This document shows, one piece after another, positions 35,860-44,112 of a stretch of DNA of 64,000 nt. Each line of letters begins with the position of its first letter. The stretch's first letter is position 1. Source of the DNA: an uncultured Rhodopila sp. (lineage in GTDB: Bacteria > Pseudomonadota > Alphaproteobacteria > Acetobacterales > Acetobacteraceae); the NCBI GenBank assembly GCA_903932145.1, contig CAIZFE010000004.1:62001-126000 (forward strand), read 5' to 3'. The position numbers and the translations under genes are program-made. The notes under the pieces are model-generated. The model saw only the letters and a list, made by a program, of their open reading frames with translations. It was not told the origin of the DNA and ran no database searches.

Positions 35860-36785
35860 TGCATCCTCAGCAACTGCACCGCCGCCGGTCCGCCCACGAT
35901 CAGCAGAACGGTCGGCATGATGAACGCCACCATCGGAATCGTCAGCATCACCGGCAGCCGAGCCGCCCGCGCCTCGAAACCGATCATCTGTTCCTGCCGC
36001 AGTTCCTGCGCCAGCACACGCAACGAACGCGACAACGGCGCTCCGATCTGAATCGATTGCACCAGCGTGGACGCCAGCCGCCGCAGGAATTCGACGTCCA
36101 GCCGCGCGCCCATATCCATCAGTACAGCGCGCCGATCGGACGTGATATGCAACTCGTTGACCGTCACCGCGAACTCCTCGGCGATTTCGGGATGCACAGC
36201 GGCCAACTCGCGGGTGACACGTTCCAAGGCCGGCTCGAACGCCAGCCCGGCATCGACGCAGATGACCAGCAGGTCCAGCGCGTCGGGCAGGCCGCGATCG
36301 ATGGCTGCCAGCCTTCGGCGGCGGCGGCGGCCCATGGCCATAGCCGGCGCGACCAATGCGACAATCGCACCGCCGGCCGCGGCGACCAGCTCGATATATC
36401 CGGTCTGACCAAGCGCACTGGCGAGAGCCAAGGCAACCGCCGGCAGCCCCGCCAACAACAGCATCTTACCGCCCACAAACGCCGCCACGGCGGTTTCGCC
36501 GCGCATATTCACGCCCGCCATCAGCAGCTTCGCTTCATGCTGCGTTTTCCGGGGCACTAGGCCAAACCGCAACAGAACCACACCAACGCCGGCCACCAGG
36601 CGCATCAAGCTGGCGACCGGCCGGTTGCGCCCGCGCCCCGCTCGGGCCGGACCGGCGTTAACGGAGCGTACGCGCCGGGCGACCAGTTCGGCCTGCCGCA
36701 CCCGCCCGTTCAGCATTACGATGCAGATAGCAAACAGCACGGCGAACGCCAGCATCAGCGCGAACGTCACCCGGGAATCGGTCAT
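35856..36785 (-). CDS. tadC: Tad pilus inner-membrane platform protein TadC
   Basis: The 309-residue member of the type II secretion F family has hydrophobic helices near the N terminus, in the middle and at the C terminus (VMLTIPMVAFIMPTVLLIVGG). The conserved T2SSF region includes LPDALDLLVICVDAGLAFEPAL and ELRQEQMIGFEARAARLPV. Together with TadB it forms the inner-membrane platform for the TadA motor. It overlaps tadB and tadE by four bases each. Confidence 0.93.
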   Translation of the reverse strand: MTDSRVTFALMLAFAVLFAICIVMLNGRVRQAELVARRVRSVNAGPARAGRGRNRPVASLMRLVAGVGVVLLRFGLVPRKTQHEAKLLMAGVNMRGETAVAAFVGGKMLLLAGLPAVALALASALGQTGYIELVAAAGGAIVALVAPAMAMGRRRRRRLAAIDRGLPDALDLLVICVDAGLAFEPALERVTRELAAVHPEIAEEFAVTVNELHITSDRRAVLMDMGARLDVEFLRRLASTLVQSIQIGAPLSRSLRVLAQELRQEQMIGFEARAARLPVMLTIPMVAFIMPTVLLIVGGPAAVQLLRMQ

Positions 36786-37735
36786 CGCAGGATCTTGCCG
36801 ATCATGTTTTTCATCATCAGGCTACCCAAAAGAAGCATGAAAATCGCCGCCCCGAGGACCCGCCGGCCGGTCGGGTCGTCGATCAACAGGCGGACATAGT
36901 CGGGGGCGACAAAAGCCAGAACGGCACCGGTGAAGATCGGCAGCACACCCAGGACAATCGCGCTGGTGCGCGCCTCGCCGGCCAGCGCATAACCGCGCCG
37001 GCGCAGCATCACCCGCCCGCGAATCACATCGGCCAGGCCGTCCAGTGCCTCGGTCAGGCTGCCGCCCGTCTGATATTGCAAAATCAGCGTGGTGGCGAAG
37101 AAACGGTATTCGGTCAGACCACTCTCCCCGGCCATCTCGAACAACGCCTCGGACAAAGGCACACCGATGGCCAGGCGATCGGCGAGGCGATCGAATTCAT
37201 TGTTTGTCGGGGCCTGCGCGTCGCGGGCGACGCCACGCAAAGCTTGCGTCACCGTTTGCCCGACCCGCAACGACCGCACCATCATGCCCAGTGCATCGGG
37301 GAACTGGCGGTAAAGCTGGTCACGCCGGCGAGAGGCAAAAGATGCGAACACCATGCGGCTGAACACCACCCACGCCAGCGGCACAGGCAGCCACTCCGGC
37401 GTATCCCCGACCAGCGCGACCAGCGCCGTGGTCGCCCGCGCCGCCACGAACGTTCCGACCAGCACCAGCCCCCAATGAATGGGATAACCAGCACTGCGTT
37501 TCAGATTGATGCCGAACAGGCTCGCCAGGCGCGGACCGGCCACCGGCATCCGCTCCAGCAGGGTGCGCGGCATGAATTTCCGGGCCGCGCCGTCGCCGCG
37601 GTAGGGATCGAGCACGAGACGGGCGCGCGCCAGGGTCGTTGCAGTTGCCTGAATGCGCGTCAGCAACAGCGCCGCGCCACCGCACACCAGCAGCAATGCG
37701 AAGCCTGTGAGCACAAGCGGGAGCGGCAGTGTCAT
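36782..37735 (-). CDS. tadB: Tad pilus inner-membrane platform protein TadB
   Basis: The 317-residue T2SSF-family protein contains FPDALGMMVRSLRVGQTVTQAL, TEYRFFATTLILQYQTGGSLTE and two C-terminal transmembrane helices (VLPIFTGAVLAFV and VLGAAIFMLLLGSLMM). It is the TadB partner of TadC. It begins three bases after tadA and overlaps tadC as ATGA. Confidence 0.94.
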   Translation of the reverse strand: MTLPLPLVLTGFALLLVCGGAALLLTRIQATATTLARARLVLDPYRGDGAARKFMPRTLLERMPVAGPRLASLFGINLKRSAGYPIHWGLVLVGTFVAARATTALVALVGDTPEWLPVPLAWVVFSRMVFASFASRRRDQLYRQFPDALGMMVRSLRVGQTVTQALRGVARDAQAPTNNEFDRLADRLAIGVPLSEALFEMAGESGLTEYRFFATTLILQYQTGGSLTEALDGLADVIRGRVMLRRRGYALAGEARTSAIVLGVLPIFTGAVLAFVAPDYVRLLIDDPTGRRVLGAAIFMLLLGSLMMKNMIGKILR

Positions 37736-37738
37736 CGC

Positions 37739-39142
37739 TTATCCGTCACCCAAGGCAGACTGCCAGGCGCGCTCCAACCCGAAATAGATCAGCCGGTCCT
37801 GGAAGGTCGGGTGGGCTCGGTTGACCCGCCAGGTGCCTTGAACGCCGCCGTCGGCGTCCTCACCGGTCACTTCGAACGCGAAAATGTCGTTCAGGACGTA
37901 AACGTCGCCCTCGAGTCCGCACAGTTCACTAACCTGGATGACGCGCCGCGTCCCATCACGCTGGCGTTGCACCTGCACGATCAGGTCGATCGCGCCGGCG
38001 ATCTGGTTGCGGATCGATCGTTCGGGCAGGCCCATGTTGCTCATCTGCACCATGCTTTCCAACCGCATCAGCGCATCGCGGGAGGAATTCGCATGCACGC
38101 TGGACATGCTGCCATCGTGACCGGTGTTCATGGCCTGTAGCATGTCGAACGCCTCGGTGCCGCGGACCTCGCCCAGGATGATGCGGTCGGGACGCATGCG
38201 CAGCGCGTTGCGCACCAGGTCGCGCTGCGATACCTCACCGCGGCCTTCCAGATTGGCCGGGCGGGTCTCCAACTGCACGACATGCCGTTGCTGCAACTGA
38301 AGTTCGGCCGCATCCTCGACCGTCACGATCCGTTCGGTCGCACCGATCATCCGGCTCATGGCATTCAGCAGGGTGGTCTTGCCCGAACCGGTGCCGCCCG
38401 AAATGATCACATTCAGCCGGGCGGTCGCCGCGATTTCCAGTATCCGGGCGATCGGACGCGACAGCGACCCGAACCGCACCAACTTGTCGAAGTCGATGAC
38501 GTCGCGCGAGAATTTTCGGATCGATAAACACGGGCCGGCCAAGGCGAGCGGCGGGAAGATGATGTTGACGCGGCTACCGTCGGGCAGCCGCGCATCGACC
38601 ATCGGACTGCCCTCGTCCACGCGCCGGCCCACCGAACTGGCAATGCGTTGCGCGATTCTGTCGACATGGGCGACGTCGCGAAAGCGGATCGACAATTCCT
38701 CGACCTTGCCGCGGCGTTCGATGAACACACGCTCCGGGCCGTTCACCATGATGTCGGTGATGCTGTCATCGGCCAGCAAAGGCTCCAACGGACCCAGACC
38801 GAGCATGTCATCGACAAGTTCGGACGCGAGCTGGAACTGCTCGCGGGCGCTGAGCTGGATCCGGCGCTCGTCGGCAATCTCGGCCAGCAGACGTTCGACT
38901 TCGCTCCGCAATCGTTCCGGTGTCATGGCCGCGGCGGCGGTCGCGTCCAGCCGGCTCATGCACAATGCGCGCAACTCGCCGGACTGAGTGCTCGGCGCCT
39001 GGGCGGCCTGGGCGGCCGGCAGGAAATAGGACGAGCGTGGCGCCGCCGCTTTCGGTGCCGGCGCGGGTGCCGCCGTGGGTTCGGGGCGCGCCACGGGCGC
39101 GGGTTCGGCCCTGCGGCGGCCGAAGGTGAATGTGTCGCTCAT
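37739..39142 (-). CDS. tadA: Tad pilus motor ATPase TadA (CpaF)
   Basis: TadA powers Flp pilus extension and retraction. The 467-residue secretion ATPase has an Ala/Pro-rich N-terminal segment, then [20 protein letters not shown], Walker [16 protein letters not shown], the Asp box [10 protein letters not shown], Walker B region [12 protein letters not shown] and the His box [15 protein letters not shown] place the start at MSDTFTF, whose ATG overlaps the cpaE stop as ATGA; the frame upstream of it lies within cpaE and is spurious. Confidence 0.96.
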   Translation of the reverse strand: MSDTFTFGRRRAEPAPVARPEPTAAPAPAPKAAAPRSSYFLPAAQAAQAPSTQSGELRALCMSRLDATAAAAMTPERLRSEVERLLAEIADERRIQLSAREQFQLASELVDDMLGLGPLEPLLADDSITDIMVNGPERVFIERRGKVEELSIRFRDVAHVDRIAQRIASSVGRRVDEGSPMVDARLPDGSRVNIIFPPLALAGPCLSIRKFSRDVIDFDKLVRFGSLSRPIARILEIAATARLNVIISGGTGSGKTTLLNAMSRMIGATERIVTVEDAAELQLQQRHVVQLETRPANLEGRGEVSQRDLVRNALRMRPDRIILGEVRGTEAFDMLQAMNTGHDGSMSSVHANSSRDALMRLESMVQMSNMGLPERSIRNQIAGAIDLIVQVQRQRDGTRRVIQVSELCGLEGDVYVLNDIFAFEVTGEDADGGVQGTWRVNRAHPTFQDRLIYFGLERAWQSALGDG

Positions 39143-40368
39143 CCGAAGATCCGCTGCAGGAACCGGCCGCGCACCGCGGTCGGACGCACCGTCGCGGTGC
39201 GCAAGGCAATCTCGGCGATCGCATCCCGCATCGGGCCGCGCGCGGCTACGGCGGGCTTGCCGCTCAACTCGGCCTCGCGGGCACGCCGGCCGATGTCCGG
39301 TATGATGATGTCGGCTGGCATCTGTAGCGCTTCCTCCACCTGGCCTTTGTTGAACCCGCCGGGCGTTCCGGCTCGGTTCAGCACGATCAGCGGACGGCGG
39401 ACCTGACGAGGCCCCGTCGCCAGGGCGACAATCCGCAAGGTGTCGCGAATGGCGGGCAGGCTGGGATCGAGCACAACGATGCTCTGGTGCGCGTGTTCGC
39501 GGAGCACCCTCAGCATCGGGCTGTTGCCGATCGGCAAATCGACCACGATGAAATTGTAGCGCCGCTGGAGCAAGTCGAGCAGCGTCTCCGTCGCGCCCGT
39601 GCAATAGCGGAAATGTTCGTCGAGCGGGCCTTCGCTGGCCAGCACGTCCAGCCGGGGGCTGGCCGCCTGCACGGCGCGACCGACATATAATTCGTCCAAT
39701 CGGTCAGGCGTTTCCAACCCGGCACGCAACGCCGGCCCGGGCTGCATGCCCAGCATGAGCGCCGCGGTGCCGGTTTGCAGATCGGCATCCAGCAGCAAAG
39801 TGTGACGATTGGCCAGTGCGCCGAGGTACCAGGCCAGGTTGCTGGCGACGGTGGAGGCCCCCGATCCGGCCCGCGCGCCCACGACCGCGATCACTCGTCC
39901 GCCGCGCAGGACGTTGCCGGGTTCAGAGCGTCCGCCCAGGGCGGGACCGAAATGACGGGCGACCATCTCCGCCGTCAGTGGCTTGAACAGATACTCCCGA
40001 ACGCCCAGACCGCGGGTAATGCGGCGATAGAAATCCATATCCTGACGGTCGCCGATGACCAGCACGTTGACGTCCGGCTCGACGACCTGCGACAGATCCT
40101 CCAGCGCGCCCAGGGGCTGCGCCTCGCCAGACACGTCGATGATCAGCGTGGTCGGCGCCGTGCCGTGCTGAAGCGCCATCATCGCCTGGCGGATGTTGGC
40201 CCGGCGAATATCCGGCGCGGTCGGCAGGATGCCGGCCAGCCCCTCTCGCAACGTTGCCTCGGTCGCCGCGTCGGTCGCGAAACCGAGCAGAACGGCGCGA
40301 TCGGACCGAGCGACAAATTCCTCGATGGCGGGCGCTTCGGTTTTGCCAAGAAGACCGTCCGGTGACAT
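39139..40368 (-). CDS. cpaE: Tad pilus localisation ATPase-like protein CpaE/TadZ
   Basis: The 409-residue protein has a receiver-like N-terminal domain (VLVIGDRQDMDFYRRITRGLGVREYLFKP region) and a MinD/ParA-like C-terminal domain. The ATP loop reads VGARAGSGAST: the deviant Walker A lysines are replaced by Arg and Ala, as is usual in alphaproteobacterial CpaE. LLLDADLQTGTAALML and IVVDLPIGNS follow. The family positions the Tad machine at the cell pole. The start overlaps the preceding lipoprotein stop by one base (TGATG). Confidence 0.92.
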   Translation of the reverse strand: MSPDGLLGKTEAPAIEEFVARSDRAVLLGFATDAATEATLREGLAGILPTAPDIRRANIRQAMMALQHGTAPTTLIIDVSGEAQPLGALEDLSQVVEPDVNVLVIGDRQDMDFYRRITRGLGVREYLFKPLTAEMVARHFGPALGGRSEPGNVLRGGRVIAVVGARAGSGASTVASNLAWYLGALANRHTLLLDADLQTGTAALMLGMQPGPALRAGLETPDRLDELYVGRAVQAASPRLDVLASEGPLDEHFRYCTGATETLLDLLQRRYNFIVVDLPIGNSPMLRVLREHAHQSIVVLDPSLPAIRDTLRIVALATGPRQVRRPLIVLNRAGTPGGFNKGQVEEALQMPADIIIPDIGRRAREAELSGKPAVAARGPMRDAIAEIALRTATVRPTAVRGRFLQRIFG

Positions 40369-40688
40369 CAGTTTGCTCCCGGCGCGGGACTGGCGGGCGG
40401 TGCCGCGGCTGCCGCGCCCCCACCGCCGCCGCCGATTTTGGAGATACCGTTATCGGGTAACGGCTTGACCTGACCCAGGCGAAGCCGCGTCACCGCTGCC
40501 ACGGCGGTTCGCCCGCTGCTGCCGGGTTCGTCCACGCCTCGCTCCAGGTCGCGTCGATCGGCGACCATCAGGCGCAGGTTATCCTCGTTCGCACCCGTGG
40601 CATGCCAGGTCCCTTCCCGTTGGAACGGGTCGGTGCATGCGGAAAGACCGAGCATCGCGGTCAGTAACAGCAGGGCAAAGTGTCTCAT
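40368..40688 (-). CDS. cpaD: Short CpaD-like pilus lipoprotein
   Basis: The 106-residue protein has a lipoprotein signal with lipobox LSAC (C18) and the CpaD-like segment DPFQREGTWHATGANEDNLR, followed by MVADRRDLERG and a glycine/alanine/proline-rich tail. It is only about half the length of Caulobacter-type CpaD, but its place between cpaC and cpaE and its motifs support the call. CpaD/RcpB-type proteins assist the outer-membrane secretin. It overlaps cpaC as ATGA. Confidence 0.78.
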   Translation of the reverse strand: MRHFALLLLTAMLGLSACTDPFQREGTWHATGANEDNLRLMVADRRDLERGVDEPGSSGRTAVAAVTRLRLGQVKPLPDNGISKIGGGGGGAAAAAPPASPAPGAN

Positions 40689-42127
40689 CGAACAACGAAT
40701 CCCACATCGCCTGGAACGGTCGCCGGTGGATTGGTCTTGCCGGCGTACTGGCGAAACAACAGAACGCGGTCCAAATCGCCGGCGGGCTTGTCGGCGGCGG
40801 TTTCCGGCCCGCGAAGCGACTTCGCGTCATTGGTCGGGCGGACGATGTACGGGGTGATAACGATCACCAGTTCGGATTCATTACGTTGAAAATTGTCCGA
40901 CCGCATCAGTGCCCCGATCACCGGAATCTCGCCTAGCCCGGGTATCGTCCCATTGGTTTGGGTGCGGGAGGCCTGCATCAGCCCGGCGATCGCAAAGCTC
41001 TGACCGGACCCCAGCTCAACCGTGGTGTCGGCGCGGCGCACCGTCAGGGCCGGAATCTGGAGCGTCGAGTTGCCGGCCGCCAGTTGCACCGCCCCCTGGG
41101 TGCTGAGTTCGCTGACCTCCGGGCGCACGCGCAGGCTGATATGGCCGTCAGTCAACACCGTCGGGACGAATGCCAGCGCCACCCCGTATTGCTTGAAGTC
41201 GATCGTGATCTGGCCGTTCTGCTGCCCCACCGGGATCGGGAATTCGCCACCGGCCAGAAAGCTGGCGGTCTCTCCCGATTGGGCGGTCAGGTTCGGTTCG
41301 GCCAGGATCGTAACCAGTTGGTCCTGGGCCAATGCGTCGATGACCGAATTGACATTGACCGCGCCCTTGTAGGCCAGACCAAGCGTGCTGGGCAGGTTGG
41401 TGGGACTGGCCTGCGAGTAGTTGGTGGCGGCGGCAATGCCGAAGCGGCCGATGTTGCCCAAGGCCTGCCAGTTGATACCCAGTTGGCGGGTGACGGAGCG
41501 TGAAACCTCAATAATGCGCACCCGCAGATTGACCTGTGTGGCGCCGAGAACGGTGATGCGGTTGTCCACCGTCTGGTTGGGCGCGGCGTAGCTCTGCACG
41601 ACCGAAAGCGCCCGTTCGGCTTCGGCCGGCGTATTGGTTTCGCCCGAGACCGACAAACCACCCGGCCGCGTTTCCACCTGGAGATTGGTGCCGGGCATCA
41701 AGCGCGCCAGCGTGGCATGCGCCTCGATGGCCCCGAACGCCGATGGGCGCACCGTCACTTCGTACTGGGCCAGCAGCTTGCCGGCACTGTCCATGGCGGC
41801 AATCGTCGTGCGGCCAGGGGCAACGCCGAAGATAAACAGACTTGACGCACTGGCCGGACGTGCCTCGGCCACCTTGGGGTCCGCGGCGAATACGCTGGCA
41901 GCGGCGCCCGGCAGCATCACCACACGGCCGCCGCCGGCCTCGATCGCCAGGGCGTTCCCACCACTGGTTGGCACCGCGACCGTTGACACGGCTGTCGTCC
42001 GGGCAACCGGGACGAAAACTGTGCTCGGCAGCTTCGGGCTGTCCGGCATACTGTCCGGCTCGGCCGCCATCGACCGCAACGGCAAAGTCGCCAGTAAAAC
42101 GGCGGCGTATCGGCGCAAATGCGACAT
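40685..42127 (-). CDS. cpaC: Tad pilus outer-membrane secretin CpaC (RcpA)
   Basis: The 480-residue secretin has a signal peptide, a pilus-specific N-terminal domain with KVAEARPASASSLFIFGVAPGR (key part VAEARPASASSLFIFG), a BON-like repeat (LSVSGETNTPAEAERAL) and the secretin core with LNSVIDALAQ-like VNSVIDALAQDQLV, EPNLTAQSGETASFLAGGEF and PIPVGQ. The multimer forms the outer-membrane channel for the Flp pilus. Its start overlaps the cpaB stop by one base. Confidence 0.94.
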   Translation of the reverse strand: MSHLRRYAAVLLATLPLRSMAAEPDSMPDSPKLPSTVFVPVARTTAVSTVAVPTSGGNALAIEAGGGRVVMLPGAAASVFAADPKVAEARPASASSLFIFGVAPGRTTIAAMDSAGKLLAQYEVTVRPSAFGAIEAHATLARLMPGTNLQVETRPGGLSVSGETNTPAEAERALSVVQSYAAPNQTVDNRITVLGATQVNLRVRIIEVSRSVTRQLGINWQALGNIGRFGIAAATNYSQASPTNLPSTLGLAYKGAVNVNSVIDALAQDQLVTILAEPNLTAQSGETASFLAGGEFPIPVGQQNGQITIDFKQYGVALAFVPTVLTDGHISLRVRPEVSELSTQGAVQLAAGNSTLQIPALTVRRADTTVELGSGQSFAIAGLMQASRTQTNGTIPGLGEIPVIGALMRSDNFQRNESELVIVITPYIVRPTNDAKSLRGPETAADKPAGDLDRVLLFRQYAGKTNPPATVPGDVGFVVR

Positions 42128-42993
42128 CAGAAGTGGACCTCCTCGAGTTTTTCGGGGCCGCTGTAAACACGCAAGGAACCACCGCTGTTTGCGGTGGACC
42201 CGGTCAGAGCGGACGACACATCGCCCGCCCAGGTGACGGTCGGTGTTCTGCTAAACCGGGCGGGTTCATCGCTGGCCTCGGCCGGGTTCCCGCCGGGCGC
42301 CGCGTGCACGGCCAACGATAGCTTCCCCAGACGGGCACCAACTGCGATGCGTTCGGCCTGAGCCGACGTCACCTCCAGCGTCACCGTGCGGACGTTGCGT
42401 TCGGCCGCCTCGGACCCAACAGCGCCCTGCATAAGCTGCTGGTCGATCGCGATGACCCGCGCATCGGCCATCATTGTCTCGCCCGACACCTTGTGGGCGG
42501 CGGCCAGTGTGTTGGTGTTGTCGGCGGACTGAGTCAGGACAACGTCCACATGATCGCCGGGCCAGATCAGGCCGGCCGCGCCGCTGACCGGATCGACGCC
42601 GATGCTCACCGCGAGCATGCCCGGTGCGAGGACGGCGGCGAGAAAGCCGCGATCGGTCGAACGCAGCACGTTATCTGGCCGCAACGGTGCGCCGGCCGGA
42701 AGATTGTGCCGGATCATGCCGCCAAGCACCGCCTCGCGCGCCGCCGGGGTGTCGATAACGATGTCCGGCCCCGGCGTCGCCGATAACCGGGACGCGACGT
42801 CGTCCGGAACCAGCAACGCCCCGGCCCGCAGCGGACGGGCAGCGACCAGCGCGGTGACACCGGGTGCCGGCATAGGCGCCGTCGCCACTTCGGTTGGCGC
42901 CGGGATCTGCGGATGCATGGCCATCCAGGCAACGCCGAGAAAGCCGGCGAGGCCAAGAGCCATCACAAAATACAACAGGGATCGGAGCGCCAT
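42127..42993 (-). CDS. cpaB: Tad pilus assembly protein CpaB (RcpC)
   Basis: The 288-residue protein has one N-terminal membrane helix or uncleaved signal (SLLYFVMALGLAGFLGVAW), then a SAF-type domain (TALVAARPLRAGALLVPDDV) and the RcpC region with SIGVDPVSGAAGLIWPGDHVDVVLT. CpaB is a periplasmic component that may bind peptidoglycan and stabilise the secretin. I use the ATG at MALRSL; upstream codons in frame belong to cpaA's antisense-free overlap region and are atypical. It begins five bases after cpaA. Confidence 0.91.
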   Translation of the reverse strand: MALRSLLYFVMALGLAGFLGVAWMAMHPQIPAPTEVATAPMPAPGVTALVAARPLRAGALLVPDDVASRLSATPGPDIVIDTPAAREAVLGGMIRHNLPAGAPLRPDNVLRSTDRGFLAAVLAPGMLAVSIGVDPVSGAAGLIWPGDHVDVVLTQSADNTNTLAAAHKVSGETMMADARVIAIDQQLMQGAVGSEAAERNVRTVTLEVTSAQAERIAVGARLGKLSLAVHAAPGGNPAEASDEPARFSRTPTVTWAGDVSSALTGSTANSGGSLRVYSGPEKLEEVHF

Positions 42994-42998
42994 GGATT

Positions 42999-43508
42999 TT
43001 ATCCGTTCAACAAAGAAACGGCTCCGCCGGCCGCGATTGCGACCGCGTACGGCAACGGTCCACGCCGCCGGATCCGCCATGCCTCGACGCGAAGAACCCG
43101 GCCCAACAAACTGGCCGGGCGGCTACCAAGCGCGGCCGGAACGAATGGCCGAAGCGACAGAAATCCCAGCGCCAGCACGCCTCCCGCCAAGGCGGTATCG
43201 AGCACAAACGCCGGAACGCTGGCGAGCGGCACCGCAAGCGCGGTGCTACCCAGCAATTTTGCATCGCCGCCGCCCAGGGCGCCGGCCCAACAGGCCGTCA
43301 CCGCCAGGGCGAAAACTGCCAACGCAGCCAAAGCCGCCCGGCCAAGGTCGCCGCCGGACAGGTGTGTGGCGACGCCACACCCTACAAGAGCGACGGAGAC
43401 CGAATCCGGCAGTGTGCGAAATCCGACATCATGAATCGCTGCCACCGCCAACAGAACAAAAGCAGCGGTGGCAGTAACGTTACCAATAAATTCTACAGGC
43501 GGGATCAT
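42999..43508 (-). CDS. cpaA: Prepilin peptidase CpaA/TadV
   Basis: The 169-residue membrane peptidase has the two catalytic aspartates of the family: the first in IHDVGFRTLPD and the second in GALGGGDAKLL. Several hydrophobic helices surround them. As in other TadV/CpaA proteins, the N-terminal methyltransferase domain of type IV prepilin peptidase is absent, so it should cleave but not methylate pilins. Substrates should be the Flp pilin just upstream and the TadE-like pseudopilins. An in-frame ATG at 43535 is an alternative start; neither has a strong ribosome-binding site. Confidence 0.9.
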   Translation of the reverse strand: MIPPVEFIGNVTATAAFVLLAVAAIHDVGFRTLPDSVSVALVGCGVATHLSGGDLGRAALAALAVFALAVTACWAGALGGGDAKLLGSTALAVPLASVPAFVLDTALAGGVLALGFLSLRPFVPAALGSRPASLLGRVLRVEAWRIRRRGPLPYAVAIAAGGAVSLLNG

Positions 43509-43550
43509 AGCATTTTGCTTTCTTCGCCGCATCATAAGTTCAAAGGCAAT

Positions 43551-43745
43551 TTACATGGCGGAGGATATCGTCGTGAATGCCGCGGTCACCGAGGTGCCTA
43601 CGCCTTTCACGGCGCCGATGATCACAACCGCGATCAGTGATGCGATCAGACCATATTCCATTGCGGTTACAGCTCGTTTGTCGTTTCGCAGCGCCAGAAG
43701 CGCCTGCTTGATCCGGGTCTTCGTATGCATGAGATGATGTTTCAT
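43551..43745 (-). CDS. flp: Flp/Fap-type pilin subunit
   Basis: This 64-residue prepilin has a basic leader (KTRIKQALLALRNDKRA), then the Flp motif VTAMEYGLIASLIAVVIIG, with Glu at +5 and Tyr at +6 of the expected mature protein. The expected -1 residue is Ala25 rather than the usual Gly. A GAGGAGT site lies six bases ahead of the chosen ATG. It is the first gene of the tad operon and should be the major Flp pilus subunit. Only one pilin copy is present. Confidence 0.94.
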   Translation of the reverse strand: MKHHLMHTKTRIKQALLALRNDKRAVTAMEYGLIASLIAVVIIGAVKGVGTSVTAAFTTISSAM

Positions 43746-44112
43746 TGAGGTACTCCTCGATTTTCGCGGTTTGCGCCTCGCTGGTCGCCAAGTCGGAGGC
43801 CCGATACTGTTTATAAGTGGCAATGGAAAATCGCCGGATAATTTCGGAAAAATCGAATCCTGCCAGCGGTTCGCACGAGTCCTGGCGGGGGACCGCTCGG
43901 CCTCAACTGGCATTCGGCCGGCAACTCCTTACACAGCAAGCAATCTGAATCGATCGAGATAAGGCTTTTATATTTTTCGGAAAGCGATCAATGTCAGTGC
44001 ATTCGACCAAGGTGCAATGTTTATTGCGAATTGATACGCCATCATCACGCCACCCGAACGGCGGCAATCGCGATACCCGTCCCGCGGGACTGTGAGAGTT
44101 GGAATTTTTAAG
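43746..44112. other. Divergent promoter region between flp and the GGDEF-EAL gene
   Basis: About 370 bp, more AT-rich than its surroundings, separating two genes that point away from each other. It should hold the tad operon promoter and that of the c-di-GMP enzyme. A 12-bp perfect palindrome (GTCCCGCGGGAC, 44079-44090) lies about 20 bp before the GGDEF-EAL start. I could not assign -35/-10 elements with confidence. Confidence 0.55.
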
